Assembly (NCBI GenBank): GCA_017999435.1 | Contig: JAGNLV010000001.1 | Coordinates: 491,450-555,449, forward strand | Source: Candidatus Zixiibacteriota bacterium | GTDB lineage: Bacteria > Zixibacteria > MSB-5A5 > GN15 > FEB-12 | DNA length: 64,000 bases | Reading direction: 5' to 3' | Part shown: one piece after another, positions 1-9,568 of the stretch | Position numbering within the stretch: the first letter of the stretch is position 1 | Layout: each line of letters starts with the position of its first letter | Made by a program: the position numbers and the translations under genes | Notes under the pieces: generated by a model | What the model saw: only the letters and a program-made list of their open reading frames with translations | Databases searched by the model: none | Told to the model about the DNA's origin: nothing

Positions 1-18
1 CCGTCTCGTCCGCATCAT
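1..18 (-). CDS. Start of a further bat-operon gene (partial)
   Basis: Two successive ATG codons on the minus strand lie 4-7 nt after the stop of the TPR lipoprotein gene, preceded by a GAGAGG Shine-Dalgarno-like stretch. Only six codons (MMRTRR) are inside the window. In bat-type operons the next gene is often a von Willebrand A protein, but nothing visible here proves that. Confidence 0.35.
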
Positions 19-22
19 CCTC

Positions 23-931
23 TCACTTGACATTCCGGTCCAAAAACTCCACCCGTTCCTTTTGGGCCAGCAGGGCGAGGTAGTCCTGGAAGGCCGACTC
101 CGCCTTCTGCGACTGGTAGTCGAGCAACACCCGCGCCTGCACCGAATCGAACGGCGCGCCGCCGTAGCGGCTGTCCTTGTTCGCCAGGTAGAAGTTGCGC
201 AGGTCGAGCGTGTCGATCTGAATCTGGGGCGCCACCTTCTCCCGGACATACTTTTCCACCAGCAACTGCCGGTTCAGTTCCCGCGTCCGCCGCGCGATCT
301 CCGCATCTTTGTCGAACCCCTCCCGGATCGCCGCGTGGTAGAGCAACTCCGCGGCCACGTACTGGCGCATGAAGCGCACCCGCGCCTCGCGGTCGCGCGT
401 GTACTCTTTCTGGGCTTCGGGCGGGAGCATTTCCATTGCGTCGTCGACCTGCGACTGCCACACGGGCACGCCCCCCATCCGGGCCACCGCTACGTCGGAG
501 TCCCCGGCCGGCGCCGCCCCGATATCGGTCAGTACATCGAGCTGCCGCTTGGCGTTCACGAGATTACCCGACCGCTCCAGCGCCGTGACGAGATTTTTCG
601 ACGCCTCCAGCACGAAATCGCCGTCCGGGTCGAGCGCTCTGGCGCGCACGTAGTAGGCTGCCGCCTGCTCGTAGTCCCCGATATTCTCGAAATAGAGCCG
701 CCCGATGAGGTAACTGACGCCCGCCCGGGTGCCGTCGTCGAGATCGTCGTAGGCCAGAATCTGCCGGTACTCCTCCACCGCCGCGTCGTAGAGCCGGTTG
801 TCGCGCAGTTCGGCGGCCAGTTTCTTGTGGCGTTCGATCGCCGCCTCGTGGGCGGTCGACCCCCCGCACCCCGCGATCGCCGCGGCCCAGGCCAGTCCGA
901 GCATCAGCGCTGTCGCCCGCCGTCCCGCCAT
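23..931 (-). CDS. TPR lipoprotein with SurA-N-like C-terminal region
   Basis: Predicted 302-residue lipoprotein. The signal peptide ends in a lipobox, IAGC, with Cys22. Residues about 30-125 look like tetratricopeptide repeats (AAVEEYRQIL and EQAAAYYVRARALDPDG). Residues about 150-290 are helical and charged and resemble the N-terminal chaperone region of SurA/PpiC peptidyl-prolyl isomerases; no parvulin catalytic domain follows. It starts 1 nt after the DUF58 gene stop and is clearly in the same operon. By family knowledge, TPR proteins accompany MoxR/DUF58/VWA proteins in bat operons; a role as envelope scaffold or chaperone is inference. Confidence 0.75.
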   Translation of the reverse strand: MAGRRATALMLGLAWAAAIAGCGGSTAHEAAIERHKKLAAELRDNRLYDAAVEEYRQILAYDDLDDGTRAGVSYLIGRLYFENIGDYEQAAAYYVRARALDPDGDFVLEASKNLVTALERSGNLVNAKRQLDVLTDIGAAPAGDSDVAVARMGGVPVWQSQVDDAMEMLPPEAQKEYTRDREARVRFMRQYVAAELLYHAAIREGFDKDAEIARRTRELNRQLLVEKYVREKVAPQIQIDTLDLRNFYLANKDSRYGGAPFDSVQARVLLDYQSQKAESAFQDYLALLAQKERVEFLDRNVK

Positions 932-932
932 C

Positions 933-1808
933 CTACAGCCTCCGCTCCCGGCTCCGGAAAAACGCGATCAGCGGTTTGATATACGGCTGGTCGGTCCGGA
1001 TGTTGATGAAATCGAGATTGATCAGGCGGAACTCCCGCTCCAGGCGGCCGAGATCCTCGTCCGCCCGGGCGGCGTACTCCCGCCGGAACTCCTTCGACCC
1101 CGTGTCGATGACATAGACCTCCCCCGTCTCGGCGTCTTCCAGCTCGATCAGTCCCACATCGTCGAACCGGCTCTCCCGCGGATCCGAGATCTTCACCGCG
1201 ATCAGATCGTGCCGCCGGTTGGCCACCTGGAGCGGCCTGTGAAAATCCTCCGAGAGGAAATCGGAGATGAGGAAAACCACCGACTTCCGTCGCACCACCC
1301 GGTTGAGGTACTCGAGCGCCCCCGCCACGTCCGTCCCCGTCCGCTTCGGCTCGAAAAAGAGAATCTCCCGGATCAGCCGGAGGACGTGCCCCCGCCCCTT
1401 GCGCGGCGGCACGAACTTCTCGATCTGGTCGGTGAAGATGATCAGGCCGACCTTGTCGTTGTTCTTGATCGCCGAGAACGCCAGCAGGGCTCCGAGCTCG
1501 GCCGCCGTCTCGCTCTTGAACCGCTCGCGCGTCCCGAACCGGCCCGAAGACGACGCGTCGACCAACAGCACCACCGACAGCTCGCGCTCCTCGCGGAACT
1601 TCTTGATGTGCGGGTACCCCGTCCGCGCCGTCACGTTCCAGTCGATCAGCCGGATGTCGTCCCCCGGCTCGTACTGCCGCACCTCCTCGAACTCCATCCC
1701 CTGCCCCTTGAACGTCGAGTGGTACTCCCCGGAGAACAGGTCGTTCACGAGCCGCTTGGTGCGGATTTCGATCCGCCGGATCTTCTTGAGTATTTCGCTC
1801 GGCAGCAT
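933..1808 (-). CDS. DUF58 domain protein (BatA/B-associated)
   Basis: 291 residues. It carries the DUF58 signature YEPGDDIRLIDWNVTART near residues 46-63 and then a VWA-like beta strand with DASSSG near residue 90. Length and motif order are typical of stand-alone DUF58 proteins encoded next to MoxR ATPases. The start lies 9 nt after the stop of the moxR-like gene, so the two are translationally close. The family is thought to act with MoxR AAA+ chaperones in assembling or activating partner (often metal-dependent or envelope) complexes; the substrate here is unknown. Confidence 0.9.
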   Translation of the reverse strand: MLPSEILKKIRRIEIRTKRLVNDLFSGEYHSTFKGQGMEFEEVRQYEPGDDIRLIDWNVTARTGYPHIKKFREERELSVVLLVDASSSGRFGTRERFKSETAAELGALLAFSAIKNNDKVGLIIFTDQIEKFVPPRKGRGHVLRLIREILFFEPKRTGTDVAGALEYLNRVVRRKSVVFLISDFLSEDFHRPLQVANRRHDLIAVKISDPRESRFDDVGLIELEDAETGEVYVIDTGSKEFRREYAARADEDLGRLEREFRLINLDFINIRTDQPYIKPLIAFFRSRERRL

Positions 1809-1817
1809 AAACGAATC

Positions 1818-2807
<990 letters not shown>

Positions 2808-2836
2808 GCAACCTCCATCTATACGGATTCAACTCG

Positions 2837-3700
2837 TCAGGTCACCTTTTGCAGCGCCTCGCGCACTTCGGCCTCGCGGCGCACGGTCTCCCCCGGCGCC
2901 CCCGCCACCGGTCGGAATTTGTCCTGCCGCGCGGTCACGATCCAGGCGGCGAGCTGGTCGCGCACATCGGCCCGAAGGTCCGCCCCCCGGACCGCCTGCG
3001 CCAACTGGCTGTCGTCCAGCACGTCGGCGTCGATATTGAACCGCGCCCGCAGAAACTCGGCGAGCACGCGGTACAGACCCGCCTGGAATTTCTTGAGGTC
3101 GCCGGCCGCCTCGACGTGCAGGCGGTCGAGCTGCTCCAGCGCCGTGTCCGCCGGGGTCTTGACCGGCGGGGCCGCCGCGGGCCGCCGCGCCTTGCGGATC
3201 ACGACCGCCGCCCCCGCCCCCGCCGCCGCCAACGCGCCGGCCAGCCACAGCCACCACCGTCCGCGCGGCTTGTCCTCCGGCGCCGCCGCCGGCCGCTCCA
3301 CCGCCACCGTCATCGGCTCCGTCACCACTTCCCCCGGGATGCTGTCGGGGTAGGTCACGTAGGAAATCGTCACCGGCGCGATCCGCCCCGTCCCCGGAGC
3401 CAGCGGCGCCAGGGTGTACCGGAAAGTCTTGTGGGTGGTTTCCTCGGCCCCCGTTCCTTGCGATGCGACGGCGGTCTCAAACCGCGTCACCTGCAGTTTC
3501 TCGAATGTCGGATCGAGCGGCTCGGGGAAACGGTAGGCGAACTGCGGCCCCGGCCAGGAAAGGGTGATCGTGAACACCGCGCTGTCCTCAAACGCCAGGT
3601 GCGACTTATCCAGCGCCTGCGACACCGACAACCCTTCGGCCGCGACGGTTTCAAAAAGTAAGAGAATGGTAGCTGCCAGGCCGGGCCCAATCGCTTTCAT
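2837..3700 (-). CDS. BatD-like membrane protein
   Basis: 287 residues from the ATG at 3700. A signal peptide (MKAIGPGLAATILLLFETVAA) is followed by a beta-rich periplasmic domain (about 20-150), a Pro-rich stretch, one transmembrane helix (WWLWLAGALAAAGAGAAVVI, near 160-180) and a cytoplasmic helical tail resembling the tail of BatD/oxygen-tolerance proteins (LYRVLAEFLRARFNID). The open frame extends far upstream, but that part is antisense-like sequence over the prenyltransferase gene and lacks coding character. A second ATG at 3760 is possible. First gene of the bat-type operon. Confidence 0.8.
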   Translation of the reverse strand: MKAIGPGLAATILLLFETVAAEGLSVSQALDKSHLAFEDSAVFTITLSWPGPQFAYRFPEPLDPTFEKLQVTRFETAVASQGTGAEETTHKTFRYTLAPLAPGTGRIAPVTISYVTYPDSIPGEVVTEPMTVAVERPAAAPEDKPRGRWWLWLAGALAAAGAGAAVVIRKARRPAAAPPVKTPADTALEQLDRLHVEAAGDLKKFQAGLYRVLAEFLRARFNIDADVLDDSQLAQAVRGADLRADVRDQLAAWIVTARQDKFRPVAGAPGETVRREAEVREALQKVT

Positions 3701-3735
3701 GCTGCTGCACACCGTGGTCTTCGCATCTGCGTATA

Positions 3736-3756
3736 CCCCGCCTGCCTGAGGCGGGC
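3736..3756. repeat. Short inverted repeat before the bat operon
   Basis: CCCGCCT and AGGCGGG form a 7-bp stem around a 5-nt loop, in the leader of the BatD-like gene. There is no T-run, so it is not an obvious terminator. Confidence 0.4.
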
Positions 3757-3766
3757 CGAACATCGT

Positions 3767-3795
3767 GTTATACCGGCGAGGAACCGTGGCGGTTT
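3767..3795 (-). promoter_or_regulatory. Possible promoter of the bat-type operon
   Basis: A good -10 box TATAAC (minus strand, 3772-3767) has only a weak -35 (AAACCG) 17 nt upstream. Predicted start gives a leader of about 55 nt. It sits just after the prenyltransferase stop codon. Confidence 0.35.
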
Positions 3796-3804
3796 CACAG
3801 AAAG

Positions 3805-4650
3805 TTAAGCAACCAACAGCGCGACAACGCCTAACGCCATTCCCGCCTTGAGCGCCGTTGACCCGATCGACAACATTCGCGCCGTCGGATTCCCCCACAC
3901 CAGGATCAGCAGCGCCAGCACCGGGAAATCGATCACGTAGACCGTGATCACCTTGTACAGTGTCCCGAACCAGCCCGCCGCCACCGGCACGATCGTCAGC
4001 ACCACCAGCGCTGCGAAGAGCACCAGCGCCGCCGTCAGCGAGGCCCGGATTCCGAGCGCCAGCGGGAGCGAACACGATCCCACGGCCCGGTCCCCCGCGA
4101 TATCGCGCGCGTCCTTCAGAATCTCCCGCACGAAGTGGAACAGGACCGCGAACACCGCCGGGATCAGCGGCCCCGGGAGGATCCAGGCCAGCGTCGGATC
4201 CACCGCCGCTCCCCCGGCGAGAAACGTCATCCCCCCGAGGACTCCCACCGTCAGATTCCCCGCCACCGGGAGATTTTTCAAGTGGAGGTTGTAGGCGGCC
4301 AGCAGTGCCGCCGCCAGCAGCACGAGGGCGGCCACTTCCAGCCCGGCCAGCGCTCCCAGTGCGGCGGCCGCGGCCGCGCACGCAATCGCCAGCCGCCGCG
4401 CAAACTCCGGCGCCAAGGCGCCGGTCACCAGCACCCGCTCCGGGTGATTGATGCGGTCGCCCACGATATCGGTAAGGTCGTTCATGGCGTTTCCGGCGGC
4501 GCACATGAGGAACGTGGCCGCCGCCGCCAGCGCCGGCCGCAGGTAGACCGGCTCCACCCAGGTCATGTACGCCCCCACCCCGACCCCCGCCGCCGCCAGC
4601 GCACAGTTGCCCGCCCGGATCAGGCGCATGGTATCCAGAAATCGCCGCAT
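3805..4650 (-). CDS. UbiA-family prenyltransferase, DGGGP-synthase-like
   Basis: 281 residues with about eight hydrophobic segments. The first Asp-rich motif, NAMNDLTDIVGDRINHPER (about 53-71), has the N-D-x3-D arrangement followed by NHPER, close to archaeal and FCB digeranylgeranylglyceryl-phosphate synthases (NRPDRP type). The second motif REILKDARDIAGD (about 170-182) binds Mg-diphosphate in UbiA enzymes. Family role: transfer of a polyprenyl group from its diphosphate to an acceptor in the membrane. DGGGP synthase is my preferred reading over menaquinone or heme enzymes because of the NHPER context and small size. It appears to be transcribed from its own promoter overlapping the end of the upstream operon. 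Confidence 0.8.
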   Translation of the reverse strand: MRRFLDTMRLIRAGNCALAAAGVGVGAYMTWVEPVYLRPALAAAATFLMCAAGNAMNDLTDIVGDRINHPERVLVTGALAPEFARRLAIACAAAAAALGALAGLEVAALVLLAAALLAAYNLHLKNLPVAGNLTVGVLGGMTFLAGGAAVDPTLAWILPGPLIPAVFAVLFHFVREILKDARDIAGDRAVGSCSLPLALGIRASLTAALVLFAALVVLTIVPVAAGWFGTLYKVITVYVIDFPVLALLILVWGNPTARMLSIGSTALKAGMALGVVALLVA

Positions 4651-4656
4651 GCCCTG

Positions 4657-4685
4657 AGTCTAGGCGCCCGGCCGGGGAGCGTCAA
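4657..4685 (-). promoter_or_regulatory. Leaderless-type promoter of the UbiA-like gene
   Basis: TTGACG (4685-4680), 17-nt spacer, TAGACT (4662-4657), then six nucleotides and the ATG at 4650. The expected +1 falls on or next to the A of the ATG. No usable Shine-Dalgarno precedes the start. Confidence 0.65.
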
Positions 4686-4688
4686 CTT

Positions 4689-6314
4689 TTAAAACCCCGA
4701 GCGGACTTCGATCGACAGCCGGGGCTCGCGGAAAGGGACTTCCGGATTCCACCCCAGCGCCACCGTCACGGCCCGCACTCCGTCGGTGAGCGCCACCCCG
4801 CCCCCGAATCCCGACCGATACGACTCCTCCGTTCGCCCCCCCCCGGCCGCGGACACACGGTTGCTCAGAAAGGCCCCGTCGTAGAACCCGAATGCATACC
4901 CCGCCCCGAACCGTATGCGCGGTTCGATCGTCGCCAGCACCGCCCGCAGCGCCGCGAACTGCTCGTTCCGATACCCGCGCAGCGTCCCCGGACCCCCGAT
5001 CAGGTTGAGCTCGGCCGGGGGCGGAAAATCCTCGCTCGTCTCAAACCCCCGGTATCCCAGCCCGGCGCACGCCGCCAGCGGCCCCGCGATCCGCCGGTAG
5101 ACCCGGGCCTCGAACACCGTCCGCGTCTCGCCGTACTGCGTCCGCTCTCCCTCCCCGGCCGCGCCGCGCGCATACTTCCGGTGTCCATAGCTGATCGTCG
5201 TCCGGGCCTCGAAACCGTTGGCCGGGTTCAGCGGCTCATCGACGCGGTCCCAGCGGGCGCTGAACCCCGCCGCGTACGCATCATAGGACCGCCCTCCCTC
5301 GGCCGGCTCCACTCCGCGGTACTCCAGATCGACCCCCGCCGTTACCCCCTGCGCCAGCCGGACTGCGTATCCCGCGCGTAGCGCGAACTCGTAAAACAAC
5401 GTCCGGTAATCCCGCGTCGCCGCTTCGATCCGCCCCTCCGCCCGGCCGGCGAAGAACAGCGGCTGCAGGTAGCTCACCTGCAGGAGCCGGCGGTCCTTGT
5501 CCCGCCGCTCCGACAGAACCCGCGCCCGGCGGCCCCCGCCGAACAGGTTGTTCAGCCGCGCATCAACGTGCCACACGACCGTCGCCTCGGATGTATCGGG
5601 GATATATCCCCCACCCACATCGAGCCGGAGCGGCCGCTCTTCCACGAACTGCAGCTCCACATCCGCCGAGGTAAACCCCGGAAGCGGCCGCACGGTGGCC
5701 GGGGGAAGGAAGCGCAGCCACGGGATCTCCGCTGCCTCGCGCTCCAACCGCACGAGGTAGCGATCGGTCAGGCTGTCGCCGGCGTTCGCGGTCAGATAGC
5801 GCACTGCAGTCGCGGGCTTCGTGCGCCGTAATCCCAGGTAATGCACTTCCCCGAGCCGCATCACGGGTCCGGGGACGAGGCTCATGTATAACATGATGTC
5901 ATCGCCGGATCGCTCTATCCCGCTTATTGTTATCGAAGCATAGTAGTAGCCGCATTCGCGCCGCCGGTCCAGCAGCGAATCGATCAGGCGCGTCACCTCG
6001 GCTTCCCGAAACCACGCCTCCAATCGAAGCGCCGTGGTGTCCGCTCCGCTGATCACCGTCGCCACCCGCAACCGGGCTCGGTCCCCGGCCCGCACCCGCA
6101 CCCGGCCCTCCTCCTGGCTCACCGCCGCATCCATGTAACCTTCCGTCTGCAGCATGCGCTCCAGCGAGTCCAGTGACACTGCCGGCTGGCGCGCCGCCCG
6201 CTCGACGGCGGCGGCGTTCACCGGTCGGGGCCCTTCGAACCCCGCCTCCCGGGCCGGCGAGGCGGCCGCCCCGGCCGCCAGCCAGAGCCACACCCACGCG
6301 CGCGCCATCTTCAT
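4689..6314 (-). CDS. Omp85/BamA-superfamily outer-membrane protein
   Basis: 541 residues. A signal peptide (1-19) is followed by an N-terminal region with POTRA-like segments (about 45-250) and a C-terminal beta-barrel of the bacterial surface antigen type. GGPGTLRGYRNEQF (about 440) matches the conserved (V/L)RG(Y/F) loop-6 motif of Omp85 proteins, and the chain ends in Phe (RSGF) as outer-membrane barrels do. Too short for canonical BamA with five POTRAs; closer to TamA/patatin-associated Omp85 forms. Its ATG overlaps the stop of the preceding gene (TGATG), so the two are translationally coupled. Likely job: export or insertion of a partner, perhaps the 1077-residue protein upstream; that is inference. 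Confidence 0.88.
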   Translation of the reverse strand: MKMARAWVWLWLAAGAAASPAREAGFEGPRPVNAAAVERAARQPAVSLDSLERMLQTEGYMDAAVSQEEGRVRVRAGDRARLRVATVISGADTTALRLEAWFREAEVTRLIDSLLDRRRECGYYYASITISGIERSGDDIMLYMSLVPGPVMRLGEVHYLGLRRTKPATAVRYLTANAGDSLTDRYLVRLEREAAEIPWLRFLPPATVRPLPGFTSADVELQFVEERPLRLDVGGGYIPDTSEATVVWHVDARLNNLFGGGRRARVLSERRDKDRRLLQVSYLQPLFFAGRAEGRIEAATRDYRTLFYEFALRAGYAVRLAQGVTAGVDLEYRGVEPAEGGRSYDAYAAGFSARWDRVDEPLNPANGFEARTTISYGHRKYARGAAGEGERTQYGETRTVFEARVYRRIAGPLAACAGLGYRGFETSEDFPPPAELNLIGGPGTLRGYRNEQFAALRAVLATIEPRIRFGAGYAFGFYDGAFLSNRVSAAGGGRTEESYRSGFGGGVALTDGVRAVTVALGWNPEVPFREPRLSIEVRSGF

Positions 6315-9300
6315 CAGAACCCCGCCACCATTTCACCGCGGGCGGTCACCCGCGCCGTTCGATCATCCGAGTGCCGCCCGTCGATCGCCGCACTCACCCG
6401 GAAATCCTCCCGCACCCCGTAGCGGAACTCGAGCGACCAGATCGCCCCCCGGCGGCCGTACCGGCTGTCCGTGAGCGTATACGAGGGCAGCCCCGCCACT
6501 CCGCTCAGCTCCTGGCGATACAGCTCGATGGTCGAACGCACCTCCCCCCGGCTGACCACCGCCAGCCGCAGGCCTCCGCGGAGAAGGTACTGCCGCGACT
6601 CTTCGCCGCCCGCTCCCGAGGCCCTCCGATATCCGCTCCCTCCGCTCACCTCGTGAAGGCCGATCAACTGCCGGATTGCCGCCTCGGCCTGCCAGCCCTC
6701 GATCACCCCCCCGCCGGAGTAGTAGGCATCGCGATCGGCGTCGAACAGCGTCACCGCCTCCTCGAAACTCCTCTGCCCCGCCGCCTGGCGGAAAGTCACC
6801 GTTCCCCGGCGGTCGCGGCGCTCCCGGTTGCTCCCCGCGATCGTCCGCACCTCCCGGTTCTCACTCGCCTCCACATTGACCGCGTAGGCGTTCGCGATCG
6901 GGATCAGCCGCACCTCCGCGGCGTAGCGCGAGCTGTAGAACTGGTACGCCTCGTCGGGATCGGAGTAGAACGGCAGCACCCAGAGCGCCGTGCGTTTTCC
7001 CTGCGCGAGGAGTTCCTCTTCCGTCCGCGAGGTGAACCGCACGAGCAGGCCATCCCAGTCCTTGCTGAACGAGAAGCTCTTCTCCCCCCGCGACACGGCC
7101 GCCCGGTCCGACAGGATTTCCTCCACCCGGACATAGTTCCCGTTCGGGTCGGGCACATACTGCCCGTCCTCCCACACGTAGTCCCCCCGGCCCGGTTCCA
7201 CCTCGAGGTAAGACAGCCCGCGCACATTCCGCGTCTCGTCGGAGAGGAGGTAGGTCGCGGCCGCCATCACGCGCCGGCCCGGGTCGGCGTACTGGAGGTT
7301 CAGCCGCCCGAGAAACGACTCCTCCCGAGTTTCCGGCTGATCCAGCCACTGGTAGGCGGCGGTGGCCTGGTAGGCGAGTGTCCGAATGCGGCGGGTCGAG
7401 CGCAGTTCCAACCGCGTGCGCCGGAGCGCCTCACGCCAGTTCCCGGTCAGCGTGTCCTCGACATAGTGCTCCGCCTGGACCTGCTCGGTCCGCTGGCCGG
7501 CCGCCAGCCGGTAGCGCACAAACCGCGTGCCGCGGCGCGGCCCGGCGTACGAATTCGTGCGCTCGTCCCGCTCCGCTCCGGTCTCGATCCGCCATCCCTT
7601 GCCCGCCTCATACTGCACCCCGCCGTCGATCGTCCGCGCCGCGCCGTCCGAGCGCCGGCCGGCGCCCACCACCGTCGTCGTCGCCGACCGGACGCCCCCC
7701 GCGACCTCCACGCCGCGCCCCGGCCGCACCGTCGCCCGCATCCCTCCGCTCTCCGCCTCGGTCCCGTCGTCGCAGCGGACCAGCGACCCGCTCGGCGCGA
7801 GCGTCACCGCCTCGGCGGGACTGAAACTCGCCGTGCCCTCGTGCCGCCACTCGTCCGATGCCGGCTCGTAGTCGTCCGGCAGGTGGTTTCGGCGATTGAA
7901 CTCCGGTTCGTAGAGGCGCTCGCGCGTACGGAAGGTCCCCTCGCGAAAGCGCGACTGCAGGGTGATCCCGTCTCCGCGCCCCGGCTCTCCCCATGGCCGC
8001 GCGTAACCCAGCGCCCAGAGATTCCCCCCGTTGTCGCCGTCCCCCCGCGGGCTGAAGAGATTGCGGTCCTGCTCGCTGCGGCGGTACTCGGCGGTCACCT
8101 CGCCGAGAGCGCGGTCCCGCCATCGCCCCCGCGCGACATACTGGTCGGTCCGCTCCGGCGCCGCCAGCGCCACCACCGGGAGATAGTCCCCGTTCCCCGC
8201 GCCCGCATAGAGAAACCGGTTTCCGCCCAGGTTCCGATAGGCGCCGTCCCCAGCCCCGACATAGCTGAACGTCACCGTGTAATCCCCCTCCCCCGCCCCG
8301 ACGTACTGGTAGACGCTGTCGGGGAGGCTGTCGGCCACCAGCACGTAGGCCCCCGCCGTATCCGGCCGCACGCCCGACCGGTAGGCCGGCGCGGCGCTGT
8401 CGCCCGCCGCCTCCAGAATCGCCCGGTCGCTCTCGGAGAGTTCTCCGCCGAGGGGCGACCCGCGGTCGTCGCCCTCCCGCAGCCAGCCGGTCTCCAGGAC
8501 GAAGGTCGAATCGCCGAGCGCCGCCCCGCCCCCCCCGCTGTACACCTCCTCCCGGTAATCGGTCGCCTGCACCTCGTAGTCGATTTCGATCCGTCGGCGG
8601 CGGTCGATCGGATGGTTCACGTTGAACGTGATCGACCCCGCGGGATAATCCATCGTGTAGTCGTTGTTGCTTCCCCGGGCGAGCTTCTCGCCGTCGAGCC
8701 AGACCGTCTCGGATCCCGGGACGATCGGCTGCGCCCGCGGGCCGATCCGGTAGGGGCCCTGGACCCCGTCCTCGCCCGGGAACCGCGCCGTTTGGTGCAG
8801 CCCCTTGGGCCGGGCCGCCGCCGTTTCGACATACCACCGGGGCTCGCGCACCGTCACCGACGCGCCGCTCACCCGCGCCGTCCGCCCCTGGAGCGCCGCC
8901 AGGCGGTGCCGCAGTTCGATGTCGCCGACCCGCGCGAGGAAGCGCGCCGACTCCAGTTCCAGGTTGATTTTGTTCAGCTCGTTCAGACGGCTGTTCACCG
9001 TCCCGTACGCCGCGTCATAGCCGCGGTCCGAGACCGCTCCGCGGATCATCAGCCCGGGCGTGAGTTCCCCCGCCACGGTCACGTCAAGCGACTGGCTGAA
9101 ATCCGCCGTCCCCGCCGACCGCGCCGCAAACCGGAACGATTTCGCTCCCGAGAGCGCCAGCCCGCCGGAGGCTTTCCGGGGAGCGGTCCGCCGCGGCGGC
9201 TCGAGCGCGGGTGTTCCCCCGCCCGGCGGCACAATCTCCGGCAGGGGCCGGCCGTAGCGGGCGGCCAGCCATGACGGCGCCGGCGCATAGGTGAGCACGA

Positions 9301-9547
9301 GCGTGTCCCCCGGCTGGGCGTGCAGGTCCGACAGATCGAACCCCCGGCGCCCTGCATCGAACCGGTACTCCCGCCCGGCCGCCAGCAGCCGCCCGTTGAA
9401 AAACAGTGAATCGGATCCTGAGATCACGAGACGCGATCCGGTCGGGTACCAGCGCGGGATCGCTTCTCCCACCAGCGTCACCCGCGCCGCCGCCAGCGGC
9501 AGCGCCGCCGTACACCAGAGGAAAACCGCCAGGGTGACTCGTGGCAT
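6314..9547 (-). CDS. Large exported beta-rich protein, unknown function
   Basis: 1077 residues with a signal peptide (1-21). I do not recognise a named family. The N-terminal third includes a segment reading VWLDGEKLARGSNNDYTMDY followed by AGSITFNVNHPI, a pattern I associate with large FCB surface/outer-membrane proteins. Around residues 410-460 three near-copies of Y-(V/A)-G-A-G-x-G-x-Y occur (YVGAGEGDY, YVGAGDGAY, YAGAGNGDY). The last 500 residues alternate short amphipathic strands with charged turns (RTRLELRSTRRIRTLAYQAT), as in large outer-membrane barrels. The gene lies in the secretion operon and is coupled by TGATG overlap to the downstream Omp85 gene, suggesting a two-component surface assembly. 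Confidence 0.8.
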   Translation of the reverse strand: MPRVTLAVFLWCTAALPLAAARVTLVGEAIPRWYPTGSRLVISGSDSLFFNGRLLAAGREYRFDAGRRGFDLSDLHAQPGDTLVLTYAPAPSWLAARYGRPLPEIVPPGGGTPALEPPRRTAPRKASGGLALSGAKSFRFAARSAGTADFSQSLDVTVAGELTPGLMIRGAVSDRGYDAAYGTVNSRLNELNKINLELESARFLARVGDIELRHRLAALQGRTARVSGASVTVREPRWYVETAAARPKGLHQTARFPGEDGVQGPYRIGPRAQPIVPGSETVWLDGEKLARGSNNDYTMDYPAGSITFNVNHPIDRRRRIEIDYEVQATDYREEVYSGGGGAALGDSTFVLETGWLREGDDRGSPLGGELSESDRAILEAAGDSAAPAYRSGVRPDTAGAYVLVADSLPDSVYQYVGAGEGDYTVTFSYVGAGDGAYRNLGGNRFLYAGAGNGDYLPVVALAAPERTDQYVARGRWRDRALGEVTAEYRRSEQDRNLFSPRGDGDNGGNLWALGYARPWGEPGRGDGITLQSRFREGTFRTRERLYEPEFNRRNHLPDDYEPASDEWRHEGTASFSPAEAVTLAPSGSLVRCDDGTEAESGGMRATVRPGRGVEVAGGVRSATTTVVGAGRRSDGAARTIDGGVQYEAGKGWRIETGAERDERTNSYAGPRRGTRFVRYRLAAGQRTEQVQAEHYVEDTLTGNWREALRRTRLELRSTRRIRTLAYQATAAYQWLDQPETREESFLGRLNLQYADPGRRVMAAATYLLSDETRNVRGLSYLEVEPGRGDYVWEDGQYVPDPNGNYVRVEEILSDRAAVSRGEKSFSFSKDWDGLLVRFTSRTEEELLAQGKRTALWVLPFYSDPDEAYQFYSSRYAAEVRLIPIANAYAVNVEASENREVRTIAGSNRERRDRRGTVTFRQAAGQRSFEEAVTLFDADRDAYYSGGGVIEGWQAEAAIRQLIGLHEVSGGSGYRRASGAGGEESRQYLLRGGLRLAVVSRGEVRSTIELYRQELSGVAGLPSYTLTDSRYGRRGAIWSLEFRYGVREDFRVSAAIDGRHSDDRTARVTARGEMVAGF

Positions 9548-9568
9548 CGGCGACCCTTCGCTCCGGCG

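Noticed and set aside
3701..4504. N-terminal extension of the BatD-like frame
   Set aside because: It overlaps the prenyltransferase in another frame; a signal peptide and the family-like start occur at 3700.
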